Positions 10,231-18,371 of a stretch of DNA of 64,000 bases are shown one piece after another. Under the pieces are notes generated by a model that ran no database searches, had not been told where the DNA came from, and saw only the letters and a list, made by a program, of their open reading frames with translations. The stretch covers positions 2,641,501-2,705,500 of the forward strand of contig NZ_CP142362.1 in the NCBI RefSeq assembly GCF_035918395.1. The letters are read 5' to 3'. Each line of letters opens with the position of its first letter. Position 1 is the first letter of the stretch. Made by a program: the position numbers and the translations under genes. The DNA is from Mycolicibacterium sp. ND9-15. Lineage in GTDB: Bacteria; Actinomycetota; Actinomycetes; Mycobacteriales; Mycobacteriaceae.

Positions 10231-10977
10231 GTGCGGACCCGGTCCGGTGCGGAGATCGTCGTCGACGGAGACGTCGTCTACAAGCTGCATCGGCCCGGAA
10301 CCGACCCGCGCGCACTGACGGTACGACTGGGTGTCGCCGCCCGGTCGACGGCCCTGCTCTCGCCGCTTCTGCCCGTCCCGGAGCCAGTCGAAGGACGGTG
10401 GCGAAGCCGATGGCCGTGGGTGGAAACCCTTGCACCACAACCGGGATCCGTGCCGTGGTCCGAGTCCGGGCGGCTGCTGGCCCGGCTGCACTCCGAATCG
10501 TGGCCGCCTCGGGTGCCCGCGCATGGCTGGCCGCAGCGGATGCGACGGGCGGTGGACGCGCTGCGCTCGAACGGTGACCCCGCGGTGCGGCGTGCCGCGG
10601 CCGGTCTTCCGGATGCGGTGTGGCGGTCCGGCTCACCGAACCGTCCGCTGACGTTGGTGCACGGGGACTGGCATCTCGGCCAACTCGGTCGCGAACATGC
10701 CGAAGCCCCGTGGGTGCTCATCGACGTCGACGATCTGGGAGTCGGCGATCCGGCGTGGGACCTGGCACGGCCGGCCGGATTCTGGGCCGCCGGGCTGATC
10801 CCCGACGACGACTGGGCTCGCTTCGTCGACGCCTACCGCGCCGCGGGCGGACCCGCCCTGCCGGACGGCGACCCCTGGCCGGTGCTCGACACGTTCGCCC
10901 GGGCGGCCGTCGTACAGGCTGCGGCCCACCATCCCGGCGACGAGCTACTGCTGGGGGCCTGCGCGCGAATGCTCTAG
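10231..10977 (+). CDS. Aminoglycoside phosphotransferase-family (APH) kinase
   Basis: A 248-residue protein with the APH/choline-kinase fold. LTLVHGDWHLGQLG carries the catalytic HGDxHxxN-like loop (here Gln replaces the usual Asn) and VLIDVDDLGVGDPAWDLA carries the metal-binding IDxxxxxxGDPxxDLA motif. The substrate is unknown; proteins of this kind phosphorylate small alcohols as often as drugs. GTG 10231 is chosen because the frame upstream has no homology. Residues ~48-60 contain VPEPVEGR, a peptide reminiscent of a dispersed actinobacterial palindromic repeat. It stands alone, divergent from the gtrA-like gene and convergent with the zinc-ribbon gene, which it overlaps by 4 bp. Confidence 0.8.
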   Translation: MRTRSGAEIVVDGDVVYKLHRPGTDPRALTVRLGVAARSTALLSPLLPVPEPVEGRWRSRWPWVETLAPQPGSVPWSESGRLLARLHSESWPPRVPAHGWPQRMRRAVDALRSNGDPAVRRAAAGLPDAVWRSGSPNRPLTLVHGDWHLGQLGREHAEAPWVLIDVDDLGVGDPAWDLARPAGFWAAGLIPDDDWARFVDAYRAAGGPALPDGDPWPVLDTFARAAVVQAAAHHPGDELLLGACARML

Positions 10978-11285
10978 CTGGAGAAGAACAGCCGGCCGAA
11001 CCCCTGCTTGCGGTAGTACTTGTTGCCGCGGTGCCCCCAGCCCGGACCGTAGCCGTAGCCCGGCTGTGCGGGCGGGGGCGGCGGGGCCTGCACGAACCGG
11101 TTCTCCATCTCGGTGAGCGACTCGAGCTCGCCGAAGTCGAGGAAGATCCCCCGGCAGGTGTCGCACTGCTCGAGGTGGATGCCGTTGCGGTCGTAGGTGC
11201 GCATCGAGCCCGCGCACTTCGGGCACGTCAGTGTGCCGGCGGCGCCGGACGGTGTAGAGGGCGGCTGGTATGGCGGGATGCTCAT
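10974..11285 (-). CDS. Small TFIIB-type zinc-ribbon protein
   Basis: A 103-residue protein with a zf-TFIIB domain at about residues 19-62: CPKCAGSM, then CDTCRGIFLDFGELE, giving two CxxC pairs for one zinc ion. The second half is a Pro/Gly/Tyr-rich low-complexity tail (APPPPPAQPGYGYGPGWG). The function of this family in bacteria is not established. ATG 11285 gives the natural start. Confidence 0.8.
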   Translation of the reverse strand: MSIPPYQPPSTPSGAAGTLTCPKCAGSMRTYDRNGIHLEQCDTCRGIFLDFGELESLTEMENRFVQAPPPPPAQPGYGYGPGWGHRGNKYYRKQGFGRLFFSS

Positions 11286-11350
11286 TTCCGGATAACGGTT
11301 GCCGGGGGCGGTGAGGTTCCGCGTCCAGTAGGAAGGCCGGCCAATCCTGC

Positions 11351-11923
11351 CTAGCCGCCGGTGATGCCGATGTTCGGATCCTGTGGCATGCCAGTCGACG
11401 GGTTGACCCCGGGTGGGAAAGGTCCTTCGAAACCTGGCAGATTCGCAGGAGGCTTCCAGCCCGGTGGCGGCGACCCCGGCGGTGGTGATGACGGTGGCGG
11501 TAGTGGCGCTGATCCCCCGCTGCGGCTCAGTGTGAAACTCATTGGAGGAGGATTGCAGTGGGGATTGGGCGCCGCCCAGTAACTACCGGTGAGTGAAACC
11601 GGGTCAACGGAAAAAGTGACATCGCCGTCGTGCCATTGGAGGAAGCAGTGGTAGGCGCGAGTGATGAACGTCGTGCCGACCCATCGACCGCCGGTCATCG
11701 TGAGGTCGCCGCTCCACCCGCCAGCGGTTGTGAAGTGCGCCCGGCAGCCCTCGGTTTCACAATCAGAAGACACGGTCCATAACGTGGTTTGGCCGTCCGC
11801 CGATTGCGCGAAATATGTGCCGTCGAAATTCGAAGTGTCAGCCAAAGCGGCTGGGGGACAAGCGATCGCAGCGGCGATCGCGGCCGCATACATCGCACCA
11901 AACGTAGCCGAACCCGGTTTCAT
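11351..11923 (-). CDS. Secreted protein with proline-rich C-terminus
   Basis: A 190-residue exported protein. ATG 11923 is preferred over ATG 11938 because a strong GGGGGAG ribosome-binding site lies just before it. A Sec signal peptide (hydrophobic Ala-rich core, AALA-DTS cleavage region at about residue 29) precedes a cysteine-containing domain with TLWTVSSDC, GCRAHF and VDPVSLTGSYW, then a tail rich in PPP, SPPPGSPPPGW and GITGG. A paralogue with the same domain lies at 45877-46299. The function is unknown; such proteins are common in the mycobacterial secretome. Confidence 0.78.
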   Translation of the reverse strand: MKPGSATFGAMYAAAIAAAIACPPAALADTSNFDGTYFAQSADGQTTLWTVSSDCETEGCRAHFTTAGGWSGDLTMTGGRWVGTTFITRAYHCFLQWHDGDVTFSVDPVSLTGSYWAAPNPHCNPPPMSFTLSRSGGSAPLPPPSSPPPGSPPPGWKPPANLPGFEGPFPPGVNPSTGMPQDPNIGITGG

Positions 11924-12053
11924 GACCGTCTCCCCCATCTGTTATGGCCCCGCGAAAAATCCTAGGACAGGCGCAGGTACGAGGGTTAGGGACTTTGGTC
12001 ACGCTTGTCACCGAACAGACGCACCGAAGCGTCGCCTGGGCAACGTAACTCCG

Positions 12054-12884
12054 TCAGACCCAGTACGGGACGCGGGCGCGGTACTGGCGCATCGCGAAGG
12101 CCGCGAGAATCCAGCCGATCGCCGTCAACACGATCACCACCAGCCAATGGCGCAGTTCCTGGTCGGCGCCAAGCAACGGGGCCCGCACGATGTCGAGATA
12201 GTGCAGCAGCGGGTTGAGTTCGATGATTTTGGCGTACGAGCCCGCGCCCTGCTGCTGCAGGGTCGACTCGTTCCAGATGATCGGCGTCATGAAGAACAAC
12301 AGCTGTACCAGGCTGACCAGCAGCGGGCTGATGTCGCGGTAGCGGGTGGCCAGGATACCGAAGCACAACGACACCCAGATGCAGTTCAGCACGATCAGTC
12401 CCAGCGCTGGGATGACCGCCAGATCCGTCCACTTCCACGGCTTGGGATAGATGATCGCGATGATCACGAAAATGATCATGTTGTGGCCGAACAGGATGAT
12501 CTGCCGCCACACCAGTCGATACACGTGCACCGACAGCGGCGTGGGCAACTGCTTGATCAGCCCTTCGTTGGCGACGAACACGTCGGCGCCCTCCAGAATC
12601 GCTGCGTTGATCAGGTTCCAGATGATCAACCCGAGCGTGACGTACGGAAGGTGTTCGGCCAGTTCGAGATTGAACAGCTTCGAATAGAGCAGGCCCATGG
12701 CGACCGCGGTGGCACCGGTGGCGATCGTGATCCAGAACGGGCCGAGCACCGAGCGGCGGTAGCGCTGTTTGATGTCTTGCCAGCCGAGGTGCAGCCACAG
12801 TTCGTGCTTGCCGAAGCCGTCGACGAGGTCGCCCCATGCCCGTCCCATCGTCTTCGACTGCCCGGCGGCGTCGGTGAAGGTCAC
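12054..12884 (-). CDS. wzm: Galactan ABC transporter permease Wzm
   Basis: A 276-residue ABC-2 type permease with six predicted membrane helices, the channel half of the exporter that moves lipid-linked galactan across the inner membrane for arabinogalactan assembly. The N-terminal amphipathic region LWLHLGWQDIKQRYRRSVLGPFW and the NLINAAILEGADVF segment are typical of polysaccharide exporters of the Wzm/RfbA type. Its start overlaps the glfT1 end (ATGA, 12881-12884), and the ATPase Wzt is just upstream of glfT1, as in M. tuberculosis Rv3781-Rv3783. Confidence 0.93.
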   Translation of the reverse strand: MTFTDAAGQSKTMGRAWGDLVDGFGKHELWLHLGWQDIKQRYRRSVLGPFWITIATGATAVAMGLLYSKLFNLELAEHLPYVTLGLIIWNLINAAILEGADVFVANEGLIKQLPTPLSVHVYRLVWRQIILFGHNMIIFVIIAIIYPKPWKWTDLAVIPALGLIVLNCIWVSLCFGILATRYRDISPLLVSLVQLLFFMTPIIWNESTLQQQGAGSYAKIIELNPLLHYLDIVRAPLLGADQELRHWLVVIVLTAIGWILAAFAMRQYRARVPYWV

Positions 12885-13801
12885 TGTGCAAGCCTCCCGA
12901 ACCTCTCCTTACGGCCCATGCGCCGCAATCGGATCCACTCCATGAGCCCGGCGGGATCACGGCGCGACACCAGGAAGAACCAACCGAAGCGCGCCCACTC
13001 CTGAAACCGCAGCCGCCGCAATCCTGGTTGGGACAGCAGATAGCCGCGGTTCCGGTAGGTATAGAAACGTTTGGCAGCGCTTTCCGGATACTGGGTGTGC
13101 ATCCGGCCCCCGAAGATGGGTTTGAACTCGTCGCCGCCCTGCGGGTGCAGGTACACCGCGTTCAGACAGGTGCCGAACGGCAGGCCGGAGCGCACCAGCC
13201 TGCGGTGTAGCTCGGTCTCGTCGCCGCGCACGAACAACCGCAGGTCCGGTACGCCGATCGCGTCCAACGTAGCCGCCGCGAACAAGGCCCCGTTGAACAG
13301 CGAGGCGATGCCCGGCAGTAGGTCTGCGCCGGATTCGGTGCGCAACTCGTCGGCGCGGCGCCGCCACACGAGGCCCCGGCGCAGTGGAAACGCCAGTCGC
13401 CCAGGGTCGTTCATATCGCACACCATCGGCGACACCTCCGCCAGATGGTGGCGGGTGGCGCATTCGAGAAGGGTGCTCAGTACTTCGGAGTCGGCGGGTC
13501 GCCCGTCGTCGTCGGCCAGCCAAACCCAGCCCGCACCCAGGGCCAGGGCATGCAGCATGCCCAACGCGAAACCGCCTGCGCCACCGAGGTTTCGCCGGGA
13601 GCCCAGATACGTGGTCGGGACGGGCTGGCCGGACACCAGCTCGGCGACGCGCGAGTCGTTGTCGTTGTCGACGACGATCAGATGGTCGGGCACGCGGGTT
13701 TGAGCCGACACCGCCTCCAGCGATTTGGCCAGTTCGTCGGGCCGCCGGTGGGTGACCACCACCGCGCAGACGGTCTTCTGCTCTTCGCGCGAGCGGCTCA
13801 T
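12881..13801 (-). CDS. glfT1: Galactofuranosyltransferase GlfT1
   Basis: GlfT1 adds the first galactofuranose residues to the rhamnosyl-GlcNAc linker of arabinogalactan. The 306-residue GT-A fold protein has VCAVVVTHRRPDEL near the N-terminus, the nucleotide-sugar-binding acidic motif WLADDDGRP (D97-D99), and FVRGDETELHRR plus YLHPQGGDEFKP later. ATG 13801 lies 10 bp after the wzt stop; the longer frame upstream would overlap wzt. It is placed between wzt and wzm, so initiation and export of galactan are co-expressed. Confidence 0.93.
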   Translation of the reverse strand: MSRSREEQKTVCAVVVTHRRPDELAKSLEAVSAQTRVPDHLIVVDNDNDSRVAELVSGQPVPTTYLGSRRNLGGAGGFALGMLHALALGAGWVWLADDDGRPADSEVLSTLLECATRHHLAEVSPMVCDMNDPGRLAFPLRRGLVWRRRADELRTESGADLLPGIASLFNGALFAAATLDAIGVPDLRLFVRGDETELHRRLVRSGLPFGTCLNAVYLHPQGGDEFKPIFGGRMHTQYPESAAKRFYTYRNRGYLLSQPGLRRLRFQEWARFGWFFLVSRRDPAGLMEWIRLRRMGRKERFGRLAQ

Positions 13802-13811
13802 CGCGTGCCGG

Positions 13812-14603
13812 TCATGCTGAGCGCGTCTCTTCGAGGACTTCCCGGACGTGCCGGGCGGCGTCCTCGCCCTCATAGGCCCGCACGACGTCCTCGATGCCGC
13901 CGGCCATCTTGATGGTGCCGTGGTCGATCCACATCGCGGTGTTGCAGAGCCGGGCCAGGAACTCGTTGGAATGGCTGGCGAACACGAGGATGCCGGAGCG
14001 CGCCACCAGCTGGGCCAGCCGGCTCTGCGCCTTCTTCAGGAACTCGGCGTCCACCGCGCCGATGCCCTCGTCGAGCAGCAGGATCTCGGGGTCGATGCTG
14101 GTCACCACGCCCATCGCGAGACGCACCCGCATACCCGTCGAGTACGTGCGCAACGGCATCGACAGGTAGTCGCCGAGCTCGGTGAACTCGGCGATCTCGT
14201 CGACCTTGGCCATCATCTGCTTGCGGGTCTGCCCCAGGAACAGGCCGCGGATGACGATGTTCTCGAAACCCGAGATCTCCGGGTCCATACCGACGCCGAG
14301 GTCGAACACCGGCGCCACCCGTCCGTTGACCCTCGCCACCCCGCGGGTCGGCTCGTAGATGCCCGACAGCAGTCGCAGCAGCGTCGACTTGCCCGCGCCG
14401 TTGTGCCCCACCAGGCCCACCCGGTCGCCGAGCTTCAACGACATGGTGATGTCCCGCAGCGCCTCGATGACCACGACGTTGGATTCGTTGCGTCCGATCG
14501 CGCCGCCGGCCTTGCCGAGGAAAGCCTTCTTCAGCGAGCGCGACTTCGCGTCGAAGATCGGAAACTCCACCCACGCGTTGCGGGTTTCGATGTGCGGGAC
14601 CAC
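13812..14603 (-). CDS. wzt: Galactan ABC transporter ATPase Wzt
   Basis: A 263-residue ABC ATPase that powers galactan export with Wzm. Walker A is GHNGAGKST (residues 66-74), the signature is YSTGMRVRLAMG, and Walker B is ILLLDE followed by FASHS. GTG 14603 is chosen because GGAG lies just upstream and the product then begins VVPHIETRNAWVEFPIFDAK, matching other mycobacterial Wzt proteins; the longer open frame upstream overlaps bpa and is not coding. It lies 10 bp downstream of bpa. Confidence 0.92.
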   Translation of the reverse strand: MVPHIETRNAWVEFPIFDAKSRSLKKAFLGKAGGAIGRNESNVVVIEALRDITMSLKLGDRVGLVGHNGAGKSTLLRLLSGIYEPTRGVARVNGRVAPVFDLGVGMDPEISGFENIVIRGLFLGQTRKQMMAKVDEIAEFTELGDYLSMPLRTYSTGMRVRLAMGVVTSIDPEILLLDEGIGAVDAEFLKKAQSRLAQLVARSGILVFASHSNEFLARLCNTAMWIDHGTIKMAGGIEDVVRAYEGEDAARHVREVLEETRSA

Positions 14604-14613
14604 CAACCGGCTC

Positions 14614-15120
14614 CTACAGGTACTGCCCGGTCCCGTGTTGCCCCGGCGGTCCGCCGCGCATGGCCATTCCGGGCGGCAGCGCGCCCTGGCCGCGCATCTG
14701 CTCCAACTGCTGGCGGGCGGCCATCTGCTGGGCGAACAGCGCGGTCTGGATGCCGTGGAACAGGCCCTCCAGCCAGCCGACCAACTGCGCCTGTGCGATC
14801 CGCAACTCGGCGTCCGAAGGCACACCGTCCTCGGTGAACGGCAGCGTGAGCCGTTCGAGTTCGTCCCGCAACTCCGGGGCGAGTCCCTCTTCCAGCTCGG
14901 TGATGCTGGTGCGGTGGATCTCACGGAGCCGGGTGCGGCTGGCGTCGTCGAGCGGCGCGGCCCGCACCTCCTCGAGGAGCTGCTTGATCATGGTGCCGAT
15001 CCGCATCACCTTCGCCGGCTGCTCGACGAGGTCGGTCAGCGACTTGCCGTCCTGCTCCTCGTCGGCATCGGCGTCGGCGGCATTGCCGCTGATGATCTCG
15101 ATGTTGTCGTCGTCGGTCAT
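14614..15120 (-). CDS. bpa: Bacterial proteasome activator Bpa (PafE)
   Basis: Bpa forms a dodecameric ring that opens the 20S proteasome gate without ATP and feeds it unfolded proteins. The 168-residue protein has an acidic N-terminus, a helical core (VMRIGTMIKQLLEEVRAAP, then LAPELRDELERL and QLVGWLEGLFHGIQTALFAQ) and the exact C-terminal GQYL motif that docks on the proteasome alpha ring. ATG 15120. It is at the head of the wzt-glfT1-wzm run, as in M. tuberculosis Rv3780. Confidence 0.95.
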   Translation of the reverse strand: MTDDDNIEIISGNAADADADEEQDGKSLTDLVEQPAKVMRIGTMIKQLLEEVRAAPLDDASRTRLREIHRTSITELEEGLAPELRDELERLTLPFTEDGVPSDAELRIAQAQLVGWLEGLFHGIQTALFAQQMAARQQLEQMRGQGALPPGMAMRGGPPGQHGTGQYL

Positions 15121-15480
15121 ACTCCTGGGTTCCCTCTAGGTTCGGACTAATCCACGGCACTCGCAGCTGCGGGGACCTCGCGATCCCCGCACGCGGCCGC
15201 GAACCATCTAGCGACACTAGTCCGTTGCGCACGCCTCGATTGCCGCGCCGGGGGCGACGTGGACCTTTGCCCCCACCGCAAACCCGGCAGCAGCCGGTCG
15301 GCCGGGCCAACGGCTGGTCCGGCGCTGACCAGCAACGACAACCGGCTTCGGGTGCCGACAGCCAAGGTCACTGGACTAGTATGGCTGCGCAACAGACCCA
15401 GTCCGACATGGCGGGTCGGGCCAATCATCGGCCAGAATCGTGTCGGTTTGTGAACCACGGACGCTCGAAGGTGGGCTGGC
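15121..15480. other. Gene-free divergent intergenic region
   Basis: 360 bp between the divergent starts of bpa and the class-V aminotransferase-like gene. I see no credible small gene. A possible -10 element TAGTAT at 15377-15382 points toward the plus-strand gene, but no good -35 accompanies it. The stretch 15170-15200 has a short GC-rich hairpin (GCGGGGACC / GATCCCCGC). Confidence 0.35.
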
Positions 15481-16677
15481 ATGGCATACGACGTCGCCCG
15501 GGTGCGCGGGTTGCACCCGTCTCTGGGCGATGGGTGGGTGCGTTTCGACGCCCAGCACGGCATGCTGCTGCCCGACGCTGTCGGGCGCGCGGTGTCCACG
15601 GCTTTTCGCGGGTCGATGGCCACGCCGCTCGGTCCACACCCGTCGGCCCGGCGCAGCGCCGCGGTACTGGAGGCCGCCCGGCTGGCGGTGGCCGACCTGG
15701 TCAACGCCGACCCGCGCGGCGTAGTGCTGGGCGCCGACCGCGCCATCCTGCTGACCTCGCTGGCGGACGCGTCGTCTTCGCGGGTCGGTCTCGGGTATGA
15801 GGTGGTGGTCACCCGCCTCGATGACGAGGCCAACATCGCGCCGTGGCTGCGTGCCGCCAACCGGTACGGGGCGAAGGTGAAGTGGGCTGAGGTCGACATC
15901 GAAACCGGCGAACTGCCCAGCTGGCAGTGGGAGAGCCTGATCACCAGGCCGACCCGGCTGGTTGCAATCGCTTCTGCCTCATCCACTTTGGGCACGATGA
16001 CCGACCTCCGAGCGGTGACGAAGCTCGCCCACGACCAGGGCGCACTGGTCGTGGTCGACCACTCCGCCGCCGCGCCCTACCAGTTGATCGACATCGACGA
16101 GATCGACGCGGACGTGGTGGCGGTCAACGCGCTGGCCTGGGGCGGGCCGCCGATCGGTGCGCTGGTCTTCCGTGACCCCTCGCTCATCGATACGTTCGGT
16201 TCGGTGTCGCTGGACCCGCATGCGACGGGGGCGGCGCGCCTGGAGCTCGGCGCGCATCAGTTCGGCCTGCTCGCCGGAGTGGTGGCGAGCACCGAATACC
16301 TGGCCTCCCTGGACGAGAACGCTAAGGGCACGCGTCGCGAACGGCTCGCCGTCTCGATGCAGTCGGCGAACTCGTACATGAGCAGGCTGTTCGACTATCT
16401 GATGGTGTCGCTGCGGTCACTGTCGACCGTGATGGTCATCGGCCAACCCGAATCGCGGATCCCTGTGCTGAGCTTCGCGGTCAGAGATGTGCCCGCAGAT
16501 CGGGTGGTGCAGCGGCTGGCCGACAACGGCATCCTGGCGATCTCGAACTCGAGCTCGCGCGTGCTGGACGTGATCGGCGTCAACGACATCGGTGGCGCCG
16601 TGACGGTGGGCCTGGCGCACTACACCACCACCGCCGAGGTCGATCAGCTGGTCCGCGCGCTCGCATCGCTGGGCTGA
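15481..16677 (+). CDS. Class V aminotransferase/cysteine-desulfurase-like protein lacking the PLP lysine
   Basis: A 398-residue protein of the NifS-like fold (Rv3778c type). It retains the NTD substrate loop [10 protein letters not shown], the PLP-ring segment [11 protein letters not shown] (Asp-x-Ser) and the C-terminal small domain. The place where the Schiff-base Lys normally stands (SxHKxxGPxG) reads [12 protein letters not shown], with Ala at residue 219, and there is no lysine between K181 and the ENAKG segment over 100 residues later. It may not bind PLP covalently, so the annotation of aminotransferase or desulfurase is a fold assignment only. It is convergent with the quinone oxidoreductase gene. 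Confidence 0.8.
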   Translation: MAYDVARVRGLHPSLGDGWVRFDAQHGMLLPDAVGRAVSTAFRGSMATPLGPHPSARRSAAVLEAARLAVADLVNADPRGVVLGADRAILLTSLADASSSRVGLGYEVVVTRLDDEANIAPWLRAANRYGAKVKWAEVDIETGELPSWQWESLITRPTRLVAIASASSTLGTMTDLRAVTKLAHDQGALVVVDHSAAAPYQLIDIDEIDADVVAVNALAWGGPPIGALVFRDPSLIDTFGSVSLDPHATGAARLELGAHQFGLLAGVVASTEYLASLDENAKGTRRERLAVSMQSANSYMSRLFDYLMVSLRSLSTVMVIGQPESRIPVLSFAVRDVPADRVVQRLADNGILAISNSSSRVLDVIGVNDIGGAVTVGLAHYTTTAEVDQLVRALASLG

Positions 16678-16681
16678 CGCG

Positions 16682-17653
16682 CTAATCCGATACGCGCAGA
16701 AGAACTTTCCCGGATACGTCACCGGACTGCAGGAGCTCGTGCGCCGCGCCGGCTTCCTGCACCGGGTACTCCGCACCGATGATCGGCCGCACCTGGCCGC
16801 TTTCGACCAACGGCCAGACATTGGCCACCACCTCGGCGACGATCTCGCTCTTGCTGCCGCGGCCGCTGACCGGACGTGCGCGCAGCGCGGTGGCGATGAC
16901 CCCCGCACGCTTGCCGAGCAGCTTGCCGATGTTGAGTTCGGCCTTCACGCCGCCCTGCATCCCGATGATCACCAACCGGCCGTCGTGACCCAGCGCGTCG
17001 ATGTTGCGGTCCAGGTAGGCCGCACCGATGATGTCGAGGATCACGTCGGCGCCCCCCTCGGCCTTGACCCGCGCCACAAAGTCTTCGTCGCGGTAGTTGA
17101 TCGTCACGTCCGCCCCGAGCTCGGCGCACAGGTCGAGCTTGTGGGCCGATCCGGCGGTCACGGCCACGCGGCTGCCGATGGCCCGGCCCACCTGGATGGC
17201 GTGGGTGCCGACGCCGCTGGCGCCGCCGTGAACGAGCATCAGTTGTCCTGCCGTCAGGCCGGCCGTCATCACCACGTTCGACCACACCGTGCAGGCCACC
17301 TCGGGCAAACCGGCCGCCTCGTGAAGGGGCACCGAGGCGGGAAGCGGCATTACCTGGCCGGCCGGCACCGCCACGTACTCGGCATACCCACCGCCGGCCA
17401 GCAATGCGCAGACCTGTTGTCCGACCGACCATTCGGTGGTCTTGCCGACCGCCGCAACCGTTCCGGAAACCTCGAGACCGAGGATCTCACTCGCGCCGGG
17501 CGGCGGGGGATAGTTGCCCGCCGCCTGCAGCAGGTCGGCGCGGTTGATCCCGGCGGCGGCCACCTTGATCAGCAGCTCGTCGCCGGTGGGCGCGATGTCG
17601 GGAACTTCTTGCCAGCTCAATCGGCCATCCGGCCCGGCCACGATCGCGTGCAT
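16682..17653 (-). CDS. NADPH:quinone oxidoreductase (zinc-less MDR family)
   Basis: A 323-residue medium-chain dehydrogenase/reductase of the QOR/PIG3 type (Rv3777-like). It has AGINRADLLQAAGNYPPPPGA near residue 35, the VHGGASGVGTHAIQVGRAIG Rossmann motif and LGADVTINYRDEDF. No structural zinc cysteines are present. Such enzymes reduce quinones or enals with NADPH. The gene is divergent from a MarR regulator across 79 bp that hold an inverted repeat, so that regulator is a likely controller. Confidence 0.88.
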   Translation of the reverse strand: MHAIVAGPDGRLSWQEVPDIAPTGDELLIKVAAAGINRADLLQAAGNYPPPPGASEILGLEVSGTVAAVGKTTEWSVGQQVCALLAGGGYAEYVAVPAGQVMPLPASVPLHEAAGLPEVACTVWSNVVMTAGLTAGQLMLVHGGASGVGTHAIQVGRAIGSRVAVTAGSAHKLDLCAELGADVTINYRDEDFVARVKAEGGADVILDIIGAAYLDRNIDALGHDGRLVIIGMQGGVKAELNIGKLLGKRAGVIATALRARPVSGRGSKSEIVAEVVANVWPLVESGQVRPIIGAEYPVQEAGAAHELLQSGDVSGKVLLRVSD

Positions 17654-17684
17654 CCGGATAACGGTACTAGCCTGCGAGAACAGT

Positions 17685-17703
17685 CTGGCGAATCTCTCGC
17701 CAG
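17685..17703. promoter_or_regulatory. Inverted repeat, candidate MarR operator
   Basis: Perfect 7 bp arms CTGGCGA and TCGCCAG separated by 5 bp, lying in the 79 bp between the divergent quinone oxidoreductase and MarR genes. The size and place fit a dimeric MarR-type binding site; this is inference from position and symmetry. Confidence 0.5.
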
Positions 17704-17732
17704 CAATGTCACGGCCGTTCTACTATGACCGC

Positions 17733-18245
17733 ATGGAGGGGATTATCGCGGGTCGTACCGCGGGGGATATGCCGGGGCTGGACATCGCAGAACAGCGATC
17801 CTGGCAAAACTTTTTGGATGCGGCGCTGCGCCTGTACGCGACCTTGAACCGGTCGCTTGTGGACAAACACCACCTGACGCTGAACGACGTGCGGTTGCTC
17901 GACATCTTGGACAAGTCCGCGACAGGATCGGCCCGCATGGGCGATCTCGCCGAGGGATTGATGTCGCTACCCAGCCGGGTCACCAGGCAGATCCGTCGGC
18001 TGGAACTGCAGGGCCTGGTGCGTCGCGGGGCCAGCCCCGACGACGGTCGCGGTGTGCTGGCCAGCATCACAGAGGACGGCCGGGCCGCGGTGCATGAGGC
18101 GATGATCACGTACGGCGAGGGTGTGCGCACGCATTTTCTCGGCCGATTGTCGCGGCCTCAGGTCGCGGCGATGGGCGAGAACAGCAGGCGGATCAGCGTC
18201 GCGCTCAAGAACGGGTCCTCGAACGCCAAGCTCGGCCGCGTCTGA
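17733..18245 (+). CDS. MarR-family transcriptional regulator
   Basis: A 170-residue winged-helix protein. The DNA-binding part includes LTLNDVRLLDILDKSATG, MGDLAEGLMSLPSRVTRQIRRLELQGLVRR (recognition helix) and SPDDGRGVLASITEDGRA (wing). ATG 17733 is used; ATG 17706 in the same frame would add nine residues but would start within a few bases of the inverted repeat at 17685-17703. It is divergent from the quinone oxidoreductase, so it may sense a quinone or other electrophile; that is inference. Confidence 0.85.
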   Translation: MEGIIAGRTAGDMPGLDIAEQRSWQNFLDAALRLYATLNRSLVDKHHLTLNDVRLLDILDKSATGSARMGDLAEGLMSLPSRVTRQIRRLELQGLVRRGASPDDGRGVLASITEDGRAAVHEAMITYGEGVRTHFLGRLSRPQVAAMGENSRRISVALKNGSSNAKLGRV

Positions 18246-18284
18246 GCGATCTCCTCGCCGCGGCTGTGCCGTACCCTTGTCGGC

Positions 18285-18371
18285 GGTGGCGTGGCAGAGC
18301 GGCCTAATGCACTCGCCTTGAAAGCGAGAGACGGCTAACACCGTCCGGGGGTTCAAATCCCTCCGCCACCG
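18285..18371 (+). tRNA. tRNA-Ser(TGA)
   Basis: An 87 nt class II tRNA. The acceptor stem GGTGGCG pairs with CGCCACC, the anticodon loop reads CTTGAAA (anticodon TGA), there is a long variable arm, and the T loop is GGTTCAAATCC. No CCA is encoded. Its 3' end overlaps the last codons of the MocR gene on the other strand. Confidence 0.95.

Noticed and set aside
10231..10977. Aminoglycoside resistance gene
   Set aside because: The fold matches APH kinases, but the catalytic-loop Asn is replaced by Gln and nothing in the context points to drug modification, so resistance is not claimed.
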